Shown: positions 34,312 to 43,737, counted from the stretch's first letter. The stretch is DNA of 64,000 bases from Paenalcaligenes sp052103955 (GCA_052103955.1 JBQELO010000019.1:6316-70315), one strand, 5' to 3'. Program-made: numbers and translations. The notes: generated by a model from the sequence alone, not told the origin.

Positions 34312-36246
34312 ATGTTTTCAAACTTGAGCCTTCGTGCTCGTATGTTGATGGTTGTGGTGGGGATGATCGTTATCGGATTTACCGCCATCATCGGAGTAGT
34401 GGTGCAGCAAGGTTCTGCCATGCAGAGTAAAGCTGCTCATATGTATGTGGAAGAAGCGGTTAAAGGCGAAGCGCAAGAGGTGATGAAGGAAACTGAAAAA
34501 GCCTTGAATGCTGCACGTACGCTAGCGCAAATGATGTATGGCCTGCGCCAAAGTGGCCTTGCTGATCGTTATGCTGCGATGGCGATGATGCGTGAGATCT
34601 TAGCGAATAATTCCAACTTTTTAACGGTCTGGGCGGTGTGGGAGCCCGATGCATTTGATGGTAGAGATGAAGACTTCGCTCATGCGGATGCGCACGACGG
34701 AACAGGTAGGTTTACACCGTACTGGAGTCGTACAGATGGGGCGTTGGCGGTGGATGTTATTCGCAACTATCACCAAGCCGGTGAGGGCGATTACTACTTA
34801 AACGCCCGTAATACAAAAAGAACAATTCTATCCGAGCCATATAGAGATAATATTGGCGGGATTTCTACCTTACTAACCAGTATTTCCGTCCCCATCTTGC
34901 ATAACGATCAGGTGATTGCAGTAGTGGGGGTGGATATTGCGTTATCGGCATTCCAAAACCAAATTAGCCAGCTACGCCCGTACGAAACAGGCTATGCCAG
35001 TTTGTTTTCTGAAGGGGGCATTTACATTGGTCATCGTGATGCTGATCGTGTGGGTGCAAGAATGGATGCGGATCAGAAAAAAATTCTGGATGCAGCAAGA
35101 ACGGGCACAACACAAAGTATTAGCGATATTGATCCCTTGCTGGGTGAGGAAAGCTATACCGTAGTCGTGCCTATCACCCTGCCTACCACAGAAGGAAAGT
35201 GGGCATTATCGGTGACGGTGCCCCAAGCTAAGGTGTTAGCCGAGGTGTACGAGTTACGTAATACGTCACTGATTCTGGGCGCTATCAGTATTGTGGTGGT
35301 GTCGTTAGTGTTGGGTATAGCTTTAAATCGTATGGTAATACGCCCCTTAGGTGGTGAACCTGCGCAGGCCTTATATGTGACAGAAAGCATTGCACAAGGC
35401 GATTTAAGCTCGGACATACAGGTGCGTGAGGGGGATGATCATAGTGTGTTGCATGCTATGCATAGTATGCAAACGCAGTTGGTGGATATCATTAGCGGCA
35501 TTCGTGAAAATAGCGAATCAGTGTCGCAGGCGGCCTATCAAATTGCGCAGGGCAATATAGATTTGTCTCAACGTACTGAAGAGCAGGCGGCGGCATTGCA
35601 AGAAACTGCAGCAAGTTTAGAAGAGCTGTCAGTGACGGTGAAGCAAAACGCAGATCATGCGCATCAGGCGAATGATCTAGCAGCCGATGCATCGTCGCTT
35701 GCGGTTGCTAGCGATAGTGCTGTGGGTGAGATTGTGCAGTCTATGACCGCACTAAGCCAAAGTTCACAAAAAATGAACGACATTATCACTACTATTGAAA
35801 GCATTGCCTTCCAGACCAATATTTTGGCACTGAATGCCGCAGTCGAGGCGGCTAGGGCAGGTGAGAATGGTAGAGGTTTTGCCGTGGTGGCCGCCGAGGT
35901 GCGTACCTTAGCGCAGCGTAGTGCGGTGTCGGCGCATGAAATCAAGGAGTTGATTGAAAGCTCGGTGCAATTAGCGCAGGGCAGTACGCAAAAAGTAGAT
36001 AGAGCCAGCGGCATTATTCGCCAAGCAGCAGGGGCGATTACCGATGTTGCTCGATTAATGGATGAGATCGCATCGGCCTCTAGTCAGCAAAGCGATGGCT
36101 TGGCGCAGATCAACACAGCCATTGTGCAGATGGATGCTGTGACTCAGCAAAACGCAGCTATGGTAGAAGAGGCTTCGGCGGCAGCATCGTCCTTGCAAGA
36201 TCAGGCAAGACAGTTGTCAGACGCGGTCTCCGTATTTAGAACCTAA
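34312..36246 (+). CDS. Methyl-accepting chemotaxis protein with periplasmic cache domain
   Basis: 644 residues from ATG 34312, which has GGAG six bases upstream; earlier starts (34258, 34300) are less good. Helix 1 (about 11-33), a periplasmic sensory region of about 255 residues with dCache-like motifs (FLTVWAVWEPDAFDG, DYYLNARNTK, VIAVVGVDIALS), helix 2 near 325-345, HAMP, and a long signalling domain with the hairpin tip ESIAFQTNILALNAAVEAAR. No C-terminal NWETF-like pentapeptide. It faces away from the cycA riboswitch; the ligand may be an amino acid or amine (inference). Confidence 0.92.
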   Translation: MFSNLSLRARMLMVVVGMIVIGFTAIIGVVVQQGSAMQSKAAHMYVEEAVKGEAQEVMKETEKALNAARTLAQMMYGLRQSGLADRYAAMAMMREILANNSNFLTVWAVWEPDAFDGRDEDFAHADAHDGTGRFTPYWSRTDGALAVDVIRNYHQAGEGDYYLNARNTKRTILSEPYRDNIGGISTLLTSISVPILHNDQVIAVVGVDIALSAFQNQISQLRPYETGYASLFSEGGIYIGHRDADRVGARMDADQKKILDAARTGTTQSISDIDPLLGEESYTVVVPITLPTTEGKWALSVTVPQAKVLAEVYELRNTSLILGAISIVVVSLVLGIALNRMVIRPLGGEPAQALYVTESIAQGDLSSDIQVREGDDHSVLHAMHSMQTQLVDIISGIRENSESVSQAAYQIAQGNIDLSQRTEEQAAALQETAASLEELSVTVKQNADHAHQANDLAADASSLAVASDSAVGEIVQSMTALSQSSQKMNDIITTIESIAFQTNILALNAAVEAARAGENGRGFAVVAAEVRTLAQRSAVSAHEIKELIESSVQLAQGSTQKVDRASGIIRQAAGAITDVARLMDEIASASSQQSDGLAQINTAIVQMDAVTQQNAAMVEEASAAASSLQDQARQLSDAVSVFRT

Positions 36247-36266
36247 ACACAGCAGCGTCGTACCGC

Positions 36267-36305
36267 AAACAGCCGCTTCCGCGTAGATGGAAGCGGCTGT
36301 TTTAT
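36267..36305 (+). terminator. Rho-independent terminator after the chemoreceptor
   Basis: AAACAGCCGCTTCC / GGAAGCGGCTGTTT, a 14-bp stem with an 8-nt loop, then T-rich sequence. Confidence 0.88.
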
Positions 36306-36388
36306 TTTGAGCTAGGGTAATTACGGATACTGTTAATACATATAACTTCATAGGATATATTTATATACCACTCAAAAAGGAGATTGAG

Positions 36389-37819
36389 ATGACTCACCCC
36401 ACACTACAGCATTTCATCAATGGTCAGTATGTCGCTTCTACCGGCACGGAAACCTTTGATCTGATTAGCCCTGTCACGGGTAAGGTGTATGCACGTTCGC
36501 CAAATGCTACGCAACAAGATGTGGATGCTGCGTATGCTGCAGCCCGTGCCGCATTTAAGGTGTGGGGGCGCAGTACGCCATCCGCACGCCAAAAAGCGCT
36601 GCTGGCATTGGCTGACCAAATCGAGAAAAACAGCGACAAATTGGTAGAGGCACAAAGCCGCAATACAGGGCAGTTAAAGCACTTGGTTGCCTCGGAAGAG
36701 GTAGCGGTGTGTGCGGATCAAATTCGCTTCTTTGCCGGTGCTGCACGCTTTTTAGAAGGTAAGGCTACCGCCGAGTACATGGAAGGCCTCACCTCTAGTA
36801 TTAGGCGTGAACCGTTAGGGGTAGTAGGGCAGGTAACGCCGTGGAACTACCCACTTATGATGGCGGTATGGAAAATCGCCCCAGCCTTGGCTGCGGGTAA
36901 CACTATTGTCTTGAAGCCTAGCGACACGACGCCAGAAAGCACGTTGTTGCTGGCCGAGTTGGTGGCACCGCTATTTCCCGAAGGTGCGTTCAACGTGGTG
37001 TTGGGTCAGGCTAATGCGGGTTCAATGGTAGTGTCGCACCCAACCCCTGCATTGGTGTCTATTACTGGTTCGGTGCGTGCAGGGTTGCAAGTGGCTGCAT
37101 CGGCTGCTGCCAACTTAGCACGGGCTCACTTAGAGCTAGGCGGAAAAGCTCCTGTGGTGGTGTTTGATGATGCTGATTTGGATAAAGCCGCTAGCACCAT
37201 TGCGATAGCGGGCTTGTTTAATGCAGGCCAAGACTGCACGGCTGCCACTCGTGTATTGGTAGCGGCGTCAGTGCACGATAAGTTCGTACAAAAACTGGTA
37301 GAGCAGGTTAAGGATATTAAGTTTGGTGACCCTGACGATACCGATGCGTTGTACGGTGCATTGAATAACGCCAGCCAGCTAGAGCGAGTGAGTGGCTTTA
37401 TACAGCGTTTGCCAGCACACGCCAAAATCGAAATAGGCGGTAAAGCGGCAGATAGACAAGGTTTTTACTTTGAACCTACTGTGATTACGGGTTTGCAGCA
37501 GCAAGACGAAGCTATCCAGACCGAAATTTTTGGGCCGGTGATTACCGTACAAACGTTTAGCGATGAAGCCGATGCTATCGCCAAAGCCAATGGTGTGGAA
37601 TACGGTTTGGCCTCTAGTGTGTGGACGACTAACCATGCTCGTACACAGCGTCTGTCTCGCGAGCTGGATTTTGGTACGGTATGGATCAATACCCATATCC
37701 CGCTTACCGCTGAAATGCCTCATGGTGGCTTTAAAAAGTCTGGTTACGGCAAAGATTTGTCGGGCTACGGTTTTGAAGAGTACACCCGCGTTAAGCATGT
37801 AATGAGCGCTCACGACTAA
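36389..37819 (+). CDS. NAD(P)-dependent aldehyde dehydrogenase (aminobutyraldehyde/betaine-aldehyde type)
   Basis: 476 residues with catalytic Cys283 (NAGQDCTAATRVL), general base Glu249 (LELGGKAP), Asn153 (TPWNYP) and Lys176 (VLKPSDTTP). The pattern QVTPWNYPLMMAVWKIAPAL and Asn-Ala-Gly-Gln-Asp-Cys is that of gamma-aminobutyraldehyde / betaine-aldehyde dehydrogenases (PatD-like). AAGGAG precedes the start. First gene of a cluster with a SnoaL protein, a FadR-type regulator and a cache protein, suggesting amine or amino-aldehyde oxidation. Confidence 0.92.
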   Translation: MTHPTLQHFINGQYVASTGTETFDLISPVTGKVYARSPNATQQDVDAAYAAARAAFKVWGRSTPSARQKALLALADQIEKNSDKLVEAQSRNTGQLKHLVASEEVAVCADQIRFFAGAARFLEGKATAEYMEGLTSSIRREPLGVVGQVTPWNYPLMMAVWKIAPALAAGNTIVLKPSDTTPESTLLLAELVAPLFPEGAFNVVLGQANAGSMVVSHPTPALVSITGSVRAGLQVAASAAANLARAHLELGGKAPVVVFDDADLDKAASTIAIAGLFNAGQDCTAATRVLVAASVHDKFVQKLVEQVKDIKFGDPDDTDALYGALNNASQLERVSGFIQRLPAHAKIEIGGKAADRQGFYFEPTVITGLQQQDEAIQTEIFGPVITVQTFSDEADAIAKANGVEYGLASSVWTTNHARTQRLSRELDFGTVWINTHIPLTAEMPHGGFKKSGYGKDLSGYGFEEYTRVKHVMSAHD

Positions 37820-37826
37820 GGGGGAA

Positions 37827-38600
37827 ATGATGAGTCACACACTTTCTACTCGCGACTTAGTGGCTAAAGCCCATTACGAGCTTTTCACACTACGCGATAC
37901 CAGTGCCTTAGATCGCTATTTTGCCGCCGACTTTATTGAACACTCACCGTTGGTAGCCGATGGGCTACGTGGGCTGCGCGAATTAGTGCAGTCTTGCCCA
38001 GATCTGCATCACGAGGCGCATCGCGTACTGCAAGATGGCGATTTGGTTGCCATTCATGGTCGTTTTGTGGGGTTAGACGAGCAGCCTTTGGTGGGGTTTG
38101 ATTTATACAGGGTGCGCGACGGGAAAATCACAGAGCACTGGGATGGCTTAGTACCCGAAGCGGCACCTAATGCCAGCGGCCGTACGCAATTGGATGGCCC
38201 TGTTGAGCCTGGTCAAGGTGATAAAGAGCAAAACCGTGCGTTGGTGTTGCGCTTCTTCACTGAGACTTTGGTAGAAGGCGACTACACTGGTTTTGAGCGT
38301 TATGCCAATGGCGAGAGCTTTCATCAGCACAGCCCCGATATCGCCGATGGTGTTAACGCAGTGATCGCTTTTCTAGAGCAATTGCGCAACGATGGTCATG
38401 GCCTAGAGTACGCACGCATTCATCGTAGTGTGGCAGAAGGGCAATTTGTCTTGACGCATTCCGAGGGCAGTATTGCTGGCGAACGCCATGCGTATTTTGA
38501 GCTGTGGCGTGTAGAAAATGGGAAAGTAGCCGAGCTATGGGATGCGATTGCTCCTGTGCCTGCCGACGATCAGGCCTTGCATAAGCATGGGATTTTCTGA
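37827..38600 (+). CDS. Double SnoaL-like (nuclear transport factor 2 fold) protein
   Basis: 257 residues made of two homologous SnoaL-type domains. The first (about 8-120) has YFAADFIEHSPLVADGLRGL and KITEHWDGL. The second (about 130-250) has YANGESFHQHSPDIADGVNA and KVAELWDAIAPV. Single-domain versions are common small hydrolases or isomerases; the fused pair is known but less frequent. It starts 7 bases after the aldehyde dehydrogenase gene. No catalytic reaction can be assigned. Confidence 0.85.
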   Translation: MMSHTLSTRDLVAKAHYELFTLRDTSALDRYFAADFIEHSPLVADGLRGLRELVQSCPDLHHEAHRVLQDGDLVAIHGRFVGLDEQPLVGFDLYRVRDGKITEHWDGLVPEAAPNASGRTQLDGPVEPGQGDKEQNRALVLRFFTETLVEGDYTGFERYANGESFHQHSPDIADGVNAVIAFLEQLRNDGHGLEYARIHRSVAEGQFVLTHSEGSIAGERHAYFELWRVENGKVAELWDAIAPVPADDQALHKHGIF

Positions 38601-38650
38601 CCAGAAGTGCTACGATTCCCGATTTATCTACGAAGCGTGGGAGTAACAGC

Positions 38651-39403
38651 ATGACGGCGCATGCCATTGTTTACGCGCCCATAGGTCAGGCGAGCCGGTC
38701 AGAGTTAGTGGTGGAACGTTTAGGTAACGCTATTCTGGCTGGCCTGCTCGAGGCTGATGAGCAATTGCCCAATGAGGCAGATTTGTCGCGCATGTTGGGG
38801 GTATCCCCGGTGACCGTGCGCGAGGCGTTGAATACCTTACGAATGCGTAATCTTATTGATACGCGTCGGGGGCGTAATGGTGGTAGCTTCGTCTGTAAAA
38901 TGTCGGCGGGTATGCTGCTTGCGCAGCACCCGCTGAAAGTAGCCAGCTCGGCGTATCTGGCAGATTTAGGCGAATGGCATTGCGCGGTGATTAGTCACAG
39001 TGCGCGCTTGGCGGCACAGCGCTCAACAGCCCAAGAGTTACTGCGTTTTGAGCATGTGGTAGAAGCCTATGCGGCCACAGAACATGCCGAAGAACGTGCA
39101 CATGCCGACATGCGCTGTTTGCTGGCTTTAGCGGCCAATGCGCAATCTGCTCGGTTGGCAAATCAGGTATTGATGATACAGGCAGAGTGGGCGCCTTTGG
39201 TCGCTGCGCTGTATCAGTACACCACCGCACATGAGCAGGTAGTAGTGGCCTATAGGCAGGTGGCTCAGGCGTTGCGTCACACTGATGCTGAGCAAGCGGC
39301 GGCATTGGCCCAGAACATGATTTATCTACTGACAGATCAGTTGTTGGCCTGTAAAGTAAAGCTAGATGCAGAGACCTCATTACCACAGCCCCATCTGGCT
39401 TGA
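38651..39403 (+). CDS. FadR-subfamily GntR transcriptional regulator
   Basis: 250 residues. The N-terminal winged helix includes LVVERLGNAILAGLLEADEQ and VSPVTVREALNTLRMRNLID (about 15-75). The C-terminal all-helical effector domain (FCD-like, about 95-235) carries a His-bearing EHAEERAHADMRCLLALA segment. It sits inside the aldehyde dehydrogenase cluster and probably regulates it. Confidence 0.9.
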   Translation: MTAHAIVYAPIGQASRSELVVERLGNAILAGLLEADEQLPNEADLSRMLGVSPVTVREALNTLRMRNLIDTRRGRNGGSFVCKMSAGMLLAQHPLKVASSAYLADLGEWHCAVISHSARLAAQRSTAQELLRFEHVVEAYAATEHAEERAHADMRCLLALAANAQSARLANQVLMIQAEWAPLVAALYQYTTAHEQVVVAYRQVAQALRHTDAEQAAALAQNMIYLLTDQLLACKVKLDAETSLPQPHLA

Positions 39404-39436
39404 TTTAACGATGGGTACCGCCTGCAGGAGATCATC

Positions 39437-40213
39437 ATGTACAGCGACACTCCAGTAGAAAAAGCCAAAGCAATGCTGCACGACATTACGCATGCCGCGT
39501 GTGATGCAGCTGCTGCGTTAGCCGAACAAACGCAATGTATCTTGTCGCAGTCTGTGATTGCGAGCCAAGAAGGCATTCAGTTGAATGCTGAACACCGTCT
39601 ACAACTTCAAGCTCCTATACACGCTGTGTTACGTGAGCACCCTTGGTGTAATGGTGCGGGTTTTGCCAGTTACAGCAACGAAAACGCTGGTGATGAAGTA
39701 TGGTCGTTAGAGTGGTGGTATCAAGAAGCAGGTGCGATGGAGCACGCGCAGTTAGACCGCAATCAAGAAATTCGTAAACGCTTAGATTTCCGCGTGTTTG
39801 ACTGGTTCGGTCAACCCGCGAGTGATCACAGAGCTTATGTGGATGGGCCATATGTAGATTACGTATGCAATGGCGATTACACCATTACCACCGCGCACCC
39901 TGTACTGTTAGATGGGGTGTTTGTAGGGGTGGCTGCGGTTGATATGTTGGTCTCTACTTTAGACCGTCTGCTAGCACCGTTATTGGCGGCTATTACTAAT
40001 CCGGTGGTGGTCGTTAATGCAGACCGTAGGGTGGTGCTATCAACAGCGCCTGGTGTGCGAGTAGGGACATTGCTGCGAGATACCCCGCCTTTAGAGTTAG
40101 GGCGAATTTTGCATTTGGTGGAAGTACCCAATACAGCATCAAATGCAGCCATTGCACCCACAGCATCGGCTGTGCGGTTTGACGCCTATCCTGGCTTATC
40201 GCTGCAGCACTAA
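39437..40213 (+). CDS. Cytoplasmic cache-domain protein
   Basis: 258 residues, no signal peptide or membrane helix. The central region (about 70-180) resembles a cache sensor domain (WSLEWWYQEAG; RLDFRVFDWFGQP; YTITTAHPVLLDGVFVGVAA). A short PAS-like end follows (TNPVVVVNADRRVVLSTAPG). It lies 33 bases after the FadR-type gene and ends in a strong terminator. Cache domains normally sense ligands outside the cell; a soluble one beside a regulator may be a ligand-sensing co-regulator, but that is inference. Confidence 0.8.
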   Translation: MYSDTPVEKAKAMLHDITHAACDAAAALAEQTQCILSQSVIASQEGIQLNAEHRLQLQAPIHAVLREHPWCNGAGFASYSNENAGDEVWSLEWWYQEAGAMEHAQLDRNQEIRKRLDFRVFDWFGQPASDHRAYVDGPYVDYVCNGDYTITTAHPVLLDGVFVGVAAVDMLVSTLDRLLAPLLAAITNPVVVVNADRRVVLSTAPGVRVGTLLRDTPPLELGRILHLVEVPNTASNAAIAPTASAVRFDAYPGLSLQH

Positions 40214-40264
40214 GCCGCTACGGTGGTACAGCCGCTTGTGTGCGAGTCACACTATCAAAGAACA

Positions 40265-40302
40265 TTGCCCTATGTAGCATAACTACATAGGGCAAGTTTT
40301 TA
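40265..40302 (+). terminator. Rho-independent terminator of the aldehyde dehydrogenase cluster
   Basis: TTGCCCTATGTAG / CTACATAGGGCAA, a 13-bp stem with a 5-nt loop, followed by GTTTTTA. Confidence 0.9.
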
Positions 40303-40322
40303 TCTAGAGCAGGCTAGCAGTC

Positions 40323-41561
40323 TTAGGGTTGGATGCTGCTGTGTATCAAAGCGGTGACGGCTTCAGCGGTAGCGGCAGACAATGTCCAACCCAAGTGGCC
40401 GTGACCGGTGTTGTAGAACACGCCAGGTTGTTTACCGGTTTGGATACGAGGCATCATGTCAGGCATCATGGGACGCAGACCAGCCCAAGGGATTGCATTT
40501 TCAGTGCTTACGCCCGAGAAGTTATAGCGTACCCAGTCGGTCAGTGGGTTAACGCGGTCAGCACGAATGTTGCGGTTTTCACCGTTATATTCTGCGGTAC
40601 CGGCAATACGGAAGCGGTCTTTACCCAAACGGCTGGTCACAATCTTGGCTTCTTCATCCAGCAAACTTACCCATGGGGCAGAAGTTTGGCTGGTTTCATC
40701 TTCCAGAGGAATAGTGATGGAGTAGCCTTTAACAGGGTAAATATTGATGCGGTCACCCACCATAGCGGCCAATTTACGGCTGCCTACACCGGCACAAATG
40801 ACCAAAGCATCAACTTCAACAGACTCAGGGTGTTGAGGGGCGCCAGTCAGTGTGGATACGTATTGAATGCGGTGTTTGGAGCCAGACTGCGAAATGCCGC
40901 TAACTTCTACGTCCATCATGAACGTCACGCCTTGGCGTTCGCAGGCTTCAGCCAAGCCACGGGTGTATTTGTGAATATCGCCTGTGGAGTCGCTAGGGGT
41001 GAAGAAGCCACCGTAGTACTTACCTTGCAAAGTAGGCTCAATAGTACGAATTTCTTCTGGTGTTACGGTACTACGTTCTAAGCCGCCTTTAGCCAGCAGT
41101 TCACTGACTTTAATGCCGGCCTCAAAGCCTTTTTTGCTTTGGTAAACGTGCAAAATACCGCGTTCTTCCAAATCGTATTGGATGTTTTCGGCAGCAGCCC
41201 AACGGTGAAAAGGCTCACGCGCTGCAATAGCCAGTTTGACGGTGTCTACTGTGTTTTTCTCGTAATTACGGATGTTGTACAGAAACTCACCCATCCACGA
41301 GTATTTGTGCCAAGTAGGGGCTGGGTTCAGCAGCAGTGGGGCGTCACGTTTGAACATCCACTTCAGGCCTTTTAGCACTGTGCCAGTGTTGTTCCAGACT
41401 TCAGCGTTACATGCGGATAACTGACCACCGTTAGCAAACGAGGTTTCCATCGCAGGGTAGCGTTGACGGTCCATTACGATAACGTCATAGCCTTGTTGTC
41501 TCAGGGCGTACGCTGTGGTCACGCCAGTGATACCGGCACCAATAACAGCAATGGTAGTCAT
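40323..41561 (-). CDS. dadA: D-amino acid dehydrogenase (DadA-like FAD enzyme)
   Basis: 412 residues. The FAD-binding VIGAGITGVTTAYALRQQGY (about 5-24) and the C-terminal GHGHLGWTLSAATAEAV are typical of DadA, with PVKGYSITIPL in the middle. DadA deaminates D-amino acids to keto acids and passes electrons to the quinone pool. Unusually for a D-alanine enzyme, its mRNA leader holds a tandem glycine riboswitch, so glycine oxidation or glycine-controlled D-amino-acid use is likely. The start ATG 41561 follows GGAG 11 bases upstream. Confidence 0.9.
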   Translation of the reverse strand: MTTIAVIGAGITGVTTAYALRQQGYDVIVMDRQRYPAMETSFANGGQLSACNAEVWNNTGTVLKGLKWMFKRDAPLLLNPAPTWHKYSWMGEFLYNIRNYEKNTVDTVKLAIAAREPFHRWAAAENIQYDLEERGILHVYQSKKGFEAGIKVSELLAKGGLERSTVTPEEIRTIEPTLQGKYYGGFFTPSDSTGDIHKYTRGLAEACERQGVTFMMDVEVSGISQSGSKHRIQYVSTLTGAPQHPESVEVDALVICAGVGSRKLAAMVGDRINIYPVKGYSITIPLEDETSQTSAPWVSLLDEEAKIVTSRLGKDRFRIAGTAEYNGENRNIRADRVNPLTDWVRYNFSGVSTENAIPWAGLRPMMPDMMPRIQTGKQPGVFYNTGHGHLGWTLSAATAEAVTALIHSSIQP

Positions 41562-41590
41562 GGGGTAATGCTCCAGATATAGAAATAGGG

Positions 41591-41792
41591 GTAGCCCGCT
41601 ACATAGCGGCTACACCCCATCTGTCCGGTTACCTGAGAGCTTGTTCCACTGCAGCAGTGGTCCCCTTCGGTGGGCAAATCTATAGTTTGCCTCTCTCCAG
41701 ATTGTCACGGTTTCAGGATCCTTTTGCCTGAGAGATTCCGGGGCGGTTGCTCCGTCGGCGCTTCGTAAGAAGTCTCTTTCCTGAACCATTTA
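41591..41792 (-). promoter_or_regulatory. Tandem glycine riboswitch upstream of dadA
   Basis: Minus-strand reading gives aptamer 1 (GCGCCGACGGAGCAA, CCCCGGAATCTCTCAGGCAA) and aptamer 2 (CTGGAGAGAGGC, GCCCACCGAAGGGG, GCTCTCAGGTAACCGGACAG). Nearly the same sequence as the copy before cycA. A GTAGCC / GGCTAC hairpin (41591-41613) lies between aptamer 2 and the gene and is the probable expression platform, only 29 bases before the start codon. Confidence 0.93.
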
Positions 41793-41863
41793 GAATGACG
41801 GCCTCAAGTTTACGGGCTTTATAGAAAATTACAACTCTAGCAAACCCGAATAACGATGAATTA

Positions 41864-42313
41864 TTAGGCGGCTATGTCATTATCGTTGGGTGGAATATCG
41901 TCCAGCGGAGGTAATCCAGCGGCTAAACGTAAGCGTTGGCAATCTGGATTAGGGGTGCCATGGGCATCGTAAGCCTGAAACTCTCTACACACAGAGGGGC
42001 GTTGCTCGTATACACCACAACGAATAGAGGGGTCGCCAATGTCACCGCGCAATCCTATGCAGCGGCCAGAACCTTTTTCGGTTCCTTTCATACAGGCACG
42101 CAGTGGGCCTATCTGTGTAGTGAGCTCCACAGGGACCCAACCGCCAGTCTCGCCGGTCAGTTCTCCGCTATAAAAAGAAATACGGAAATGCTGACAGCAC
42201 ACGCCACAGGCATAACAGGGGTTTTGACGTTCAGGCTTAGATTGCGACGTGGCGCTTTGTAGCTTTTGACGCTCTTCTTGGAAATCAAGTAAAGAGTGAG
42301 TGAAAGTACTCAT
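41864..42313 (-). CDS. YkgJ-family cysteine-cluster protein
   Basis: 149 residues with the family signature NPCYACGVCCQHF (Cys33, 36, 39, 40) and further cysteines downstream (DPSIRCGVYEQRPSVCREF). These proteins bind a metal, probably zinc or iron. No clear Shine-Dalgarno. Single gene; function unknown. Confidence 0.87.
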   Translation of the reverse strand: MSTFTHSLLDFQEERQKLQSATSQSKPERQNPCYACGVCCQHFRISFYSGELTGETGGWVPVELTTQIGPLRACMKGTEKGSGRCIGLRGDIGDPSIRCGVYEQRPSVCREFQAYDAHGTPNPDCQRLRLAAGLPPLDDIPPNDNDIAA

Positions 42314-42502
42314 GAGTGAGGTCCGTACTTTATGAGTAAAAAGAGTAATTACTCTACTTTTTGAAAGTCAGGGACAGGTCTGTGAGTGTCAAAAAATAGC
42401 AAAATTAATTTTATAGAAAAGCCAAATTTCCGAAAATATTTTTTGCGTGAAGCAGGGGTAAACACGGGCGCTTACTGTGGAATTTGCAACAGTGGTATGA
42501 GC

Positions 42503-42760
42503 TTATGGCTTTTGTTTGGCCCAGTACTGAAACTCTTCAGCATGTACGTCGATGTCTAGGTCTACAACCTGCTGCTGCATTTTCGCTTGTACATCGTGTA
42601 CAGCTTGGTTGTAGACACACGGAGCGATGTCTTGCAGGAAAAAGTTCAGCAAAGCATTAGCGGTAATGTTGCCTATGGGTTCTTCCATGTTTTCATCGAA
42701 GTAGCGCTGAATGGATTGAATGGCTCGGGTTTTGGTATCGCGATCAAGTTCAATAGTCAT
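42503..42760 (-). CDS. DUF2164 family protein
   Basis: 85 residues, soluble, acidic. Matches the pattern of the DUF2164 family (IQSIQRYFDENMEEPIGNIT, then ALLNFFLQDIAPCVYNQAV). Role unknown. Confidence 0.82.
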   Translation of the reverse strand: MTIELDRDTKTRAIQSIQRYFDENMEEPIGNITANALLNFFLQDIAPCVYNQAVHDVQAKMQQQVVDLDIDVHAEEFQYWAKQKP

Positions 42761-42894
42761 TGTGAAACATTAGGGAGGGGAAGGGGCGTTGGTTAACGTA
42801 AACGCTTGTCGTTAATCCAAGCAAGGATATTTGCTATGTGAAAGACGATCAAGGTATAAGAAGATACTCTTAATTTCTTAGGGAAGCACTGGCC

Positions 42895-43737
42895 TTGAAT
42901 AGATATCTTAAATCCCTTGTGGTAGCGCTTTGTGGCGTCACGTTTTCGGCTCAAGGCAGTGCGGCAAATAGCGATGAACAAGCATGGTTTTCGGAAGAGA
43001 ATCACGCATGGACATGGCAGATTACTCCCTATGTGTGGGCAGCGGGTATGAAAGGCGACATTTCACCTTTTAAGCATGCCCCCACAATGAGCGTTAAAAA
43101 GTCGTTTTCCGATGTGATGAGCGACTTTAGTATGGGCGGTTTTATTAATGCGTGGGGGCGTTATGATCGTTTCGTTTTTTCGGGCGACATGATGTACATC
43201 AGCACACGTAGCACTGATGCAAGTGGGCCGTTATCGGCTTTTCAGTTGCCAGGCTTAGGGGTGACCATCCCTCCGGGGGCAAGCACACGTGCCAAAGTAA
43301 AAAATAAACAGTTCATGGCCACGGTGCAGGGTGGGTATAGGGTAGTAAGCACACCTGATTTCACCTTGGATGCCTTGGCGGGTATTCGTTTCTGGCATAT
43401 TTCTACCGATGTAAGCGTGACGGCTGGTCATCCGGCTATAGGTACCGTATCGGCAAGCCAGCGAGAGCGTTTTGGTTGGGTGGACCCCTTGTTGGGGGTA
43501 CGAGCATTTGTGCCGTTAACTGATCATCTGTCGTTGCAGGTGCAGGCCGATGTGGGCGGCTTTGGGGTGGGCTCTAAAATGACATGGTCTACGCTGGGTA
43601 CCGTGAACTATGTGTTCTCCGATAGATTTTCTGTGTCGGCAGGCTATAAAGTGCTAGATGTAGATTACAAACATAGCGGGCATGTTTATGATGTGCGCAT
43701 GAAAGGGCCTGTGCTGGGTCTAACCTATAGGTTCTAA
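42895..43737 (+). CDS. Outer-membrane beta-barrel protein
   Basis: 280 residues starting at TTG 42895 (GGGAAG upstream; no ATG in a better position). A signal peptide ends about residue 23 (FSAQGSA). Then come alternating beta strands rich in aromatic residues (WQITPYVWAAGMKGDISPF, GGFINAWGRYDRFVFSGDMM) and a C-terminal VLGLTYRF with the terminal Phe of outer-membrane proteins. Size and pattern fit an 8-12-stranded porin-like barrel. Substrate not known. Confidence 0.85.
   Translation: MNRYLKSLVVALCGVTFSAQGSAANSDEQAWFSEENHAWTWQITPYVWAAGMKGDISPFKHAPTMSVKKSFSDVMSDFSMGGFINAWGRYDRFVFSGDMMYISTRSTDASGPLSAFQLPGLGVTIPPGASTRAKVKNKQFMATVQGGYRVVSTPDFTLDALAGIRFWHISTDVSVTAGHPAIGTVSASQRERFGWVDPLLGVRAFVPLTDHLSLQVQADVGGFGVGSKMTWSTLGTVNYVFSDRFSVSAGYKVLDVDYKHSGHVYDVRMKGPVLGLTYRF

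Noticed and set aside
40329..41081. 250-codon plus-strand frame antisense to dadA
   Set aside because: Phe/Val/Gly-rich shadow with no recognised motif; dadA on the other strand is a clear family member with a riboswitch.
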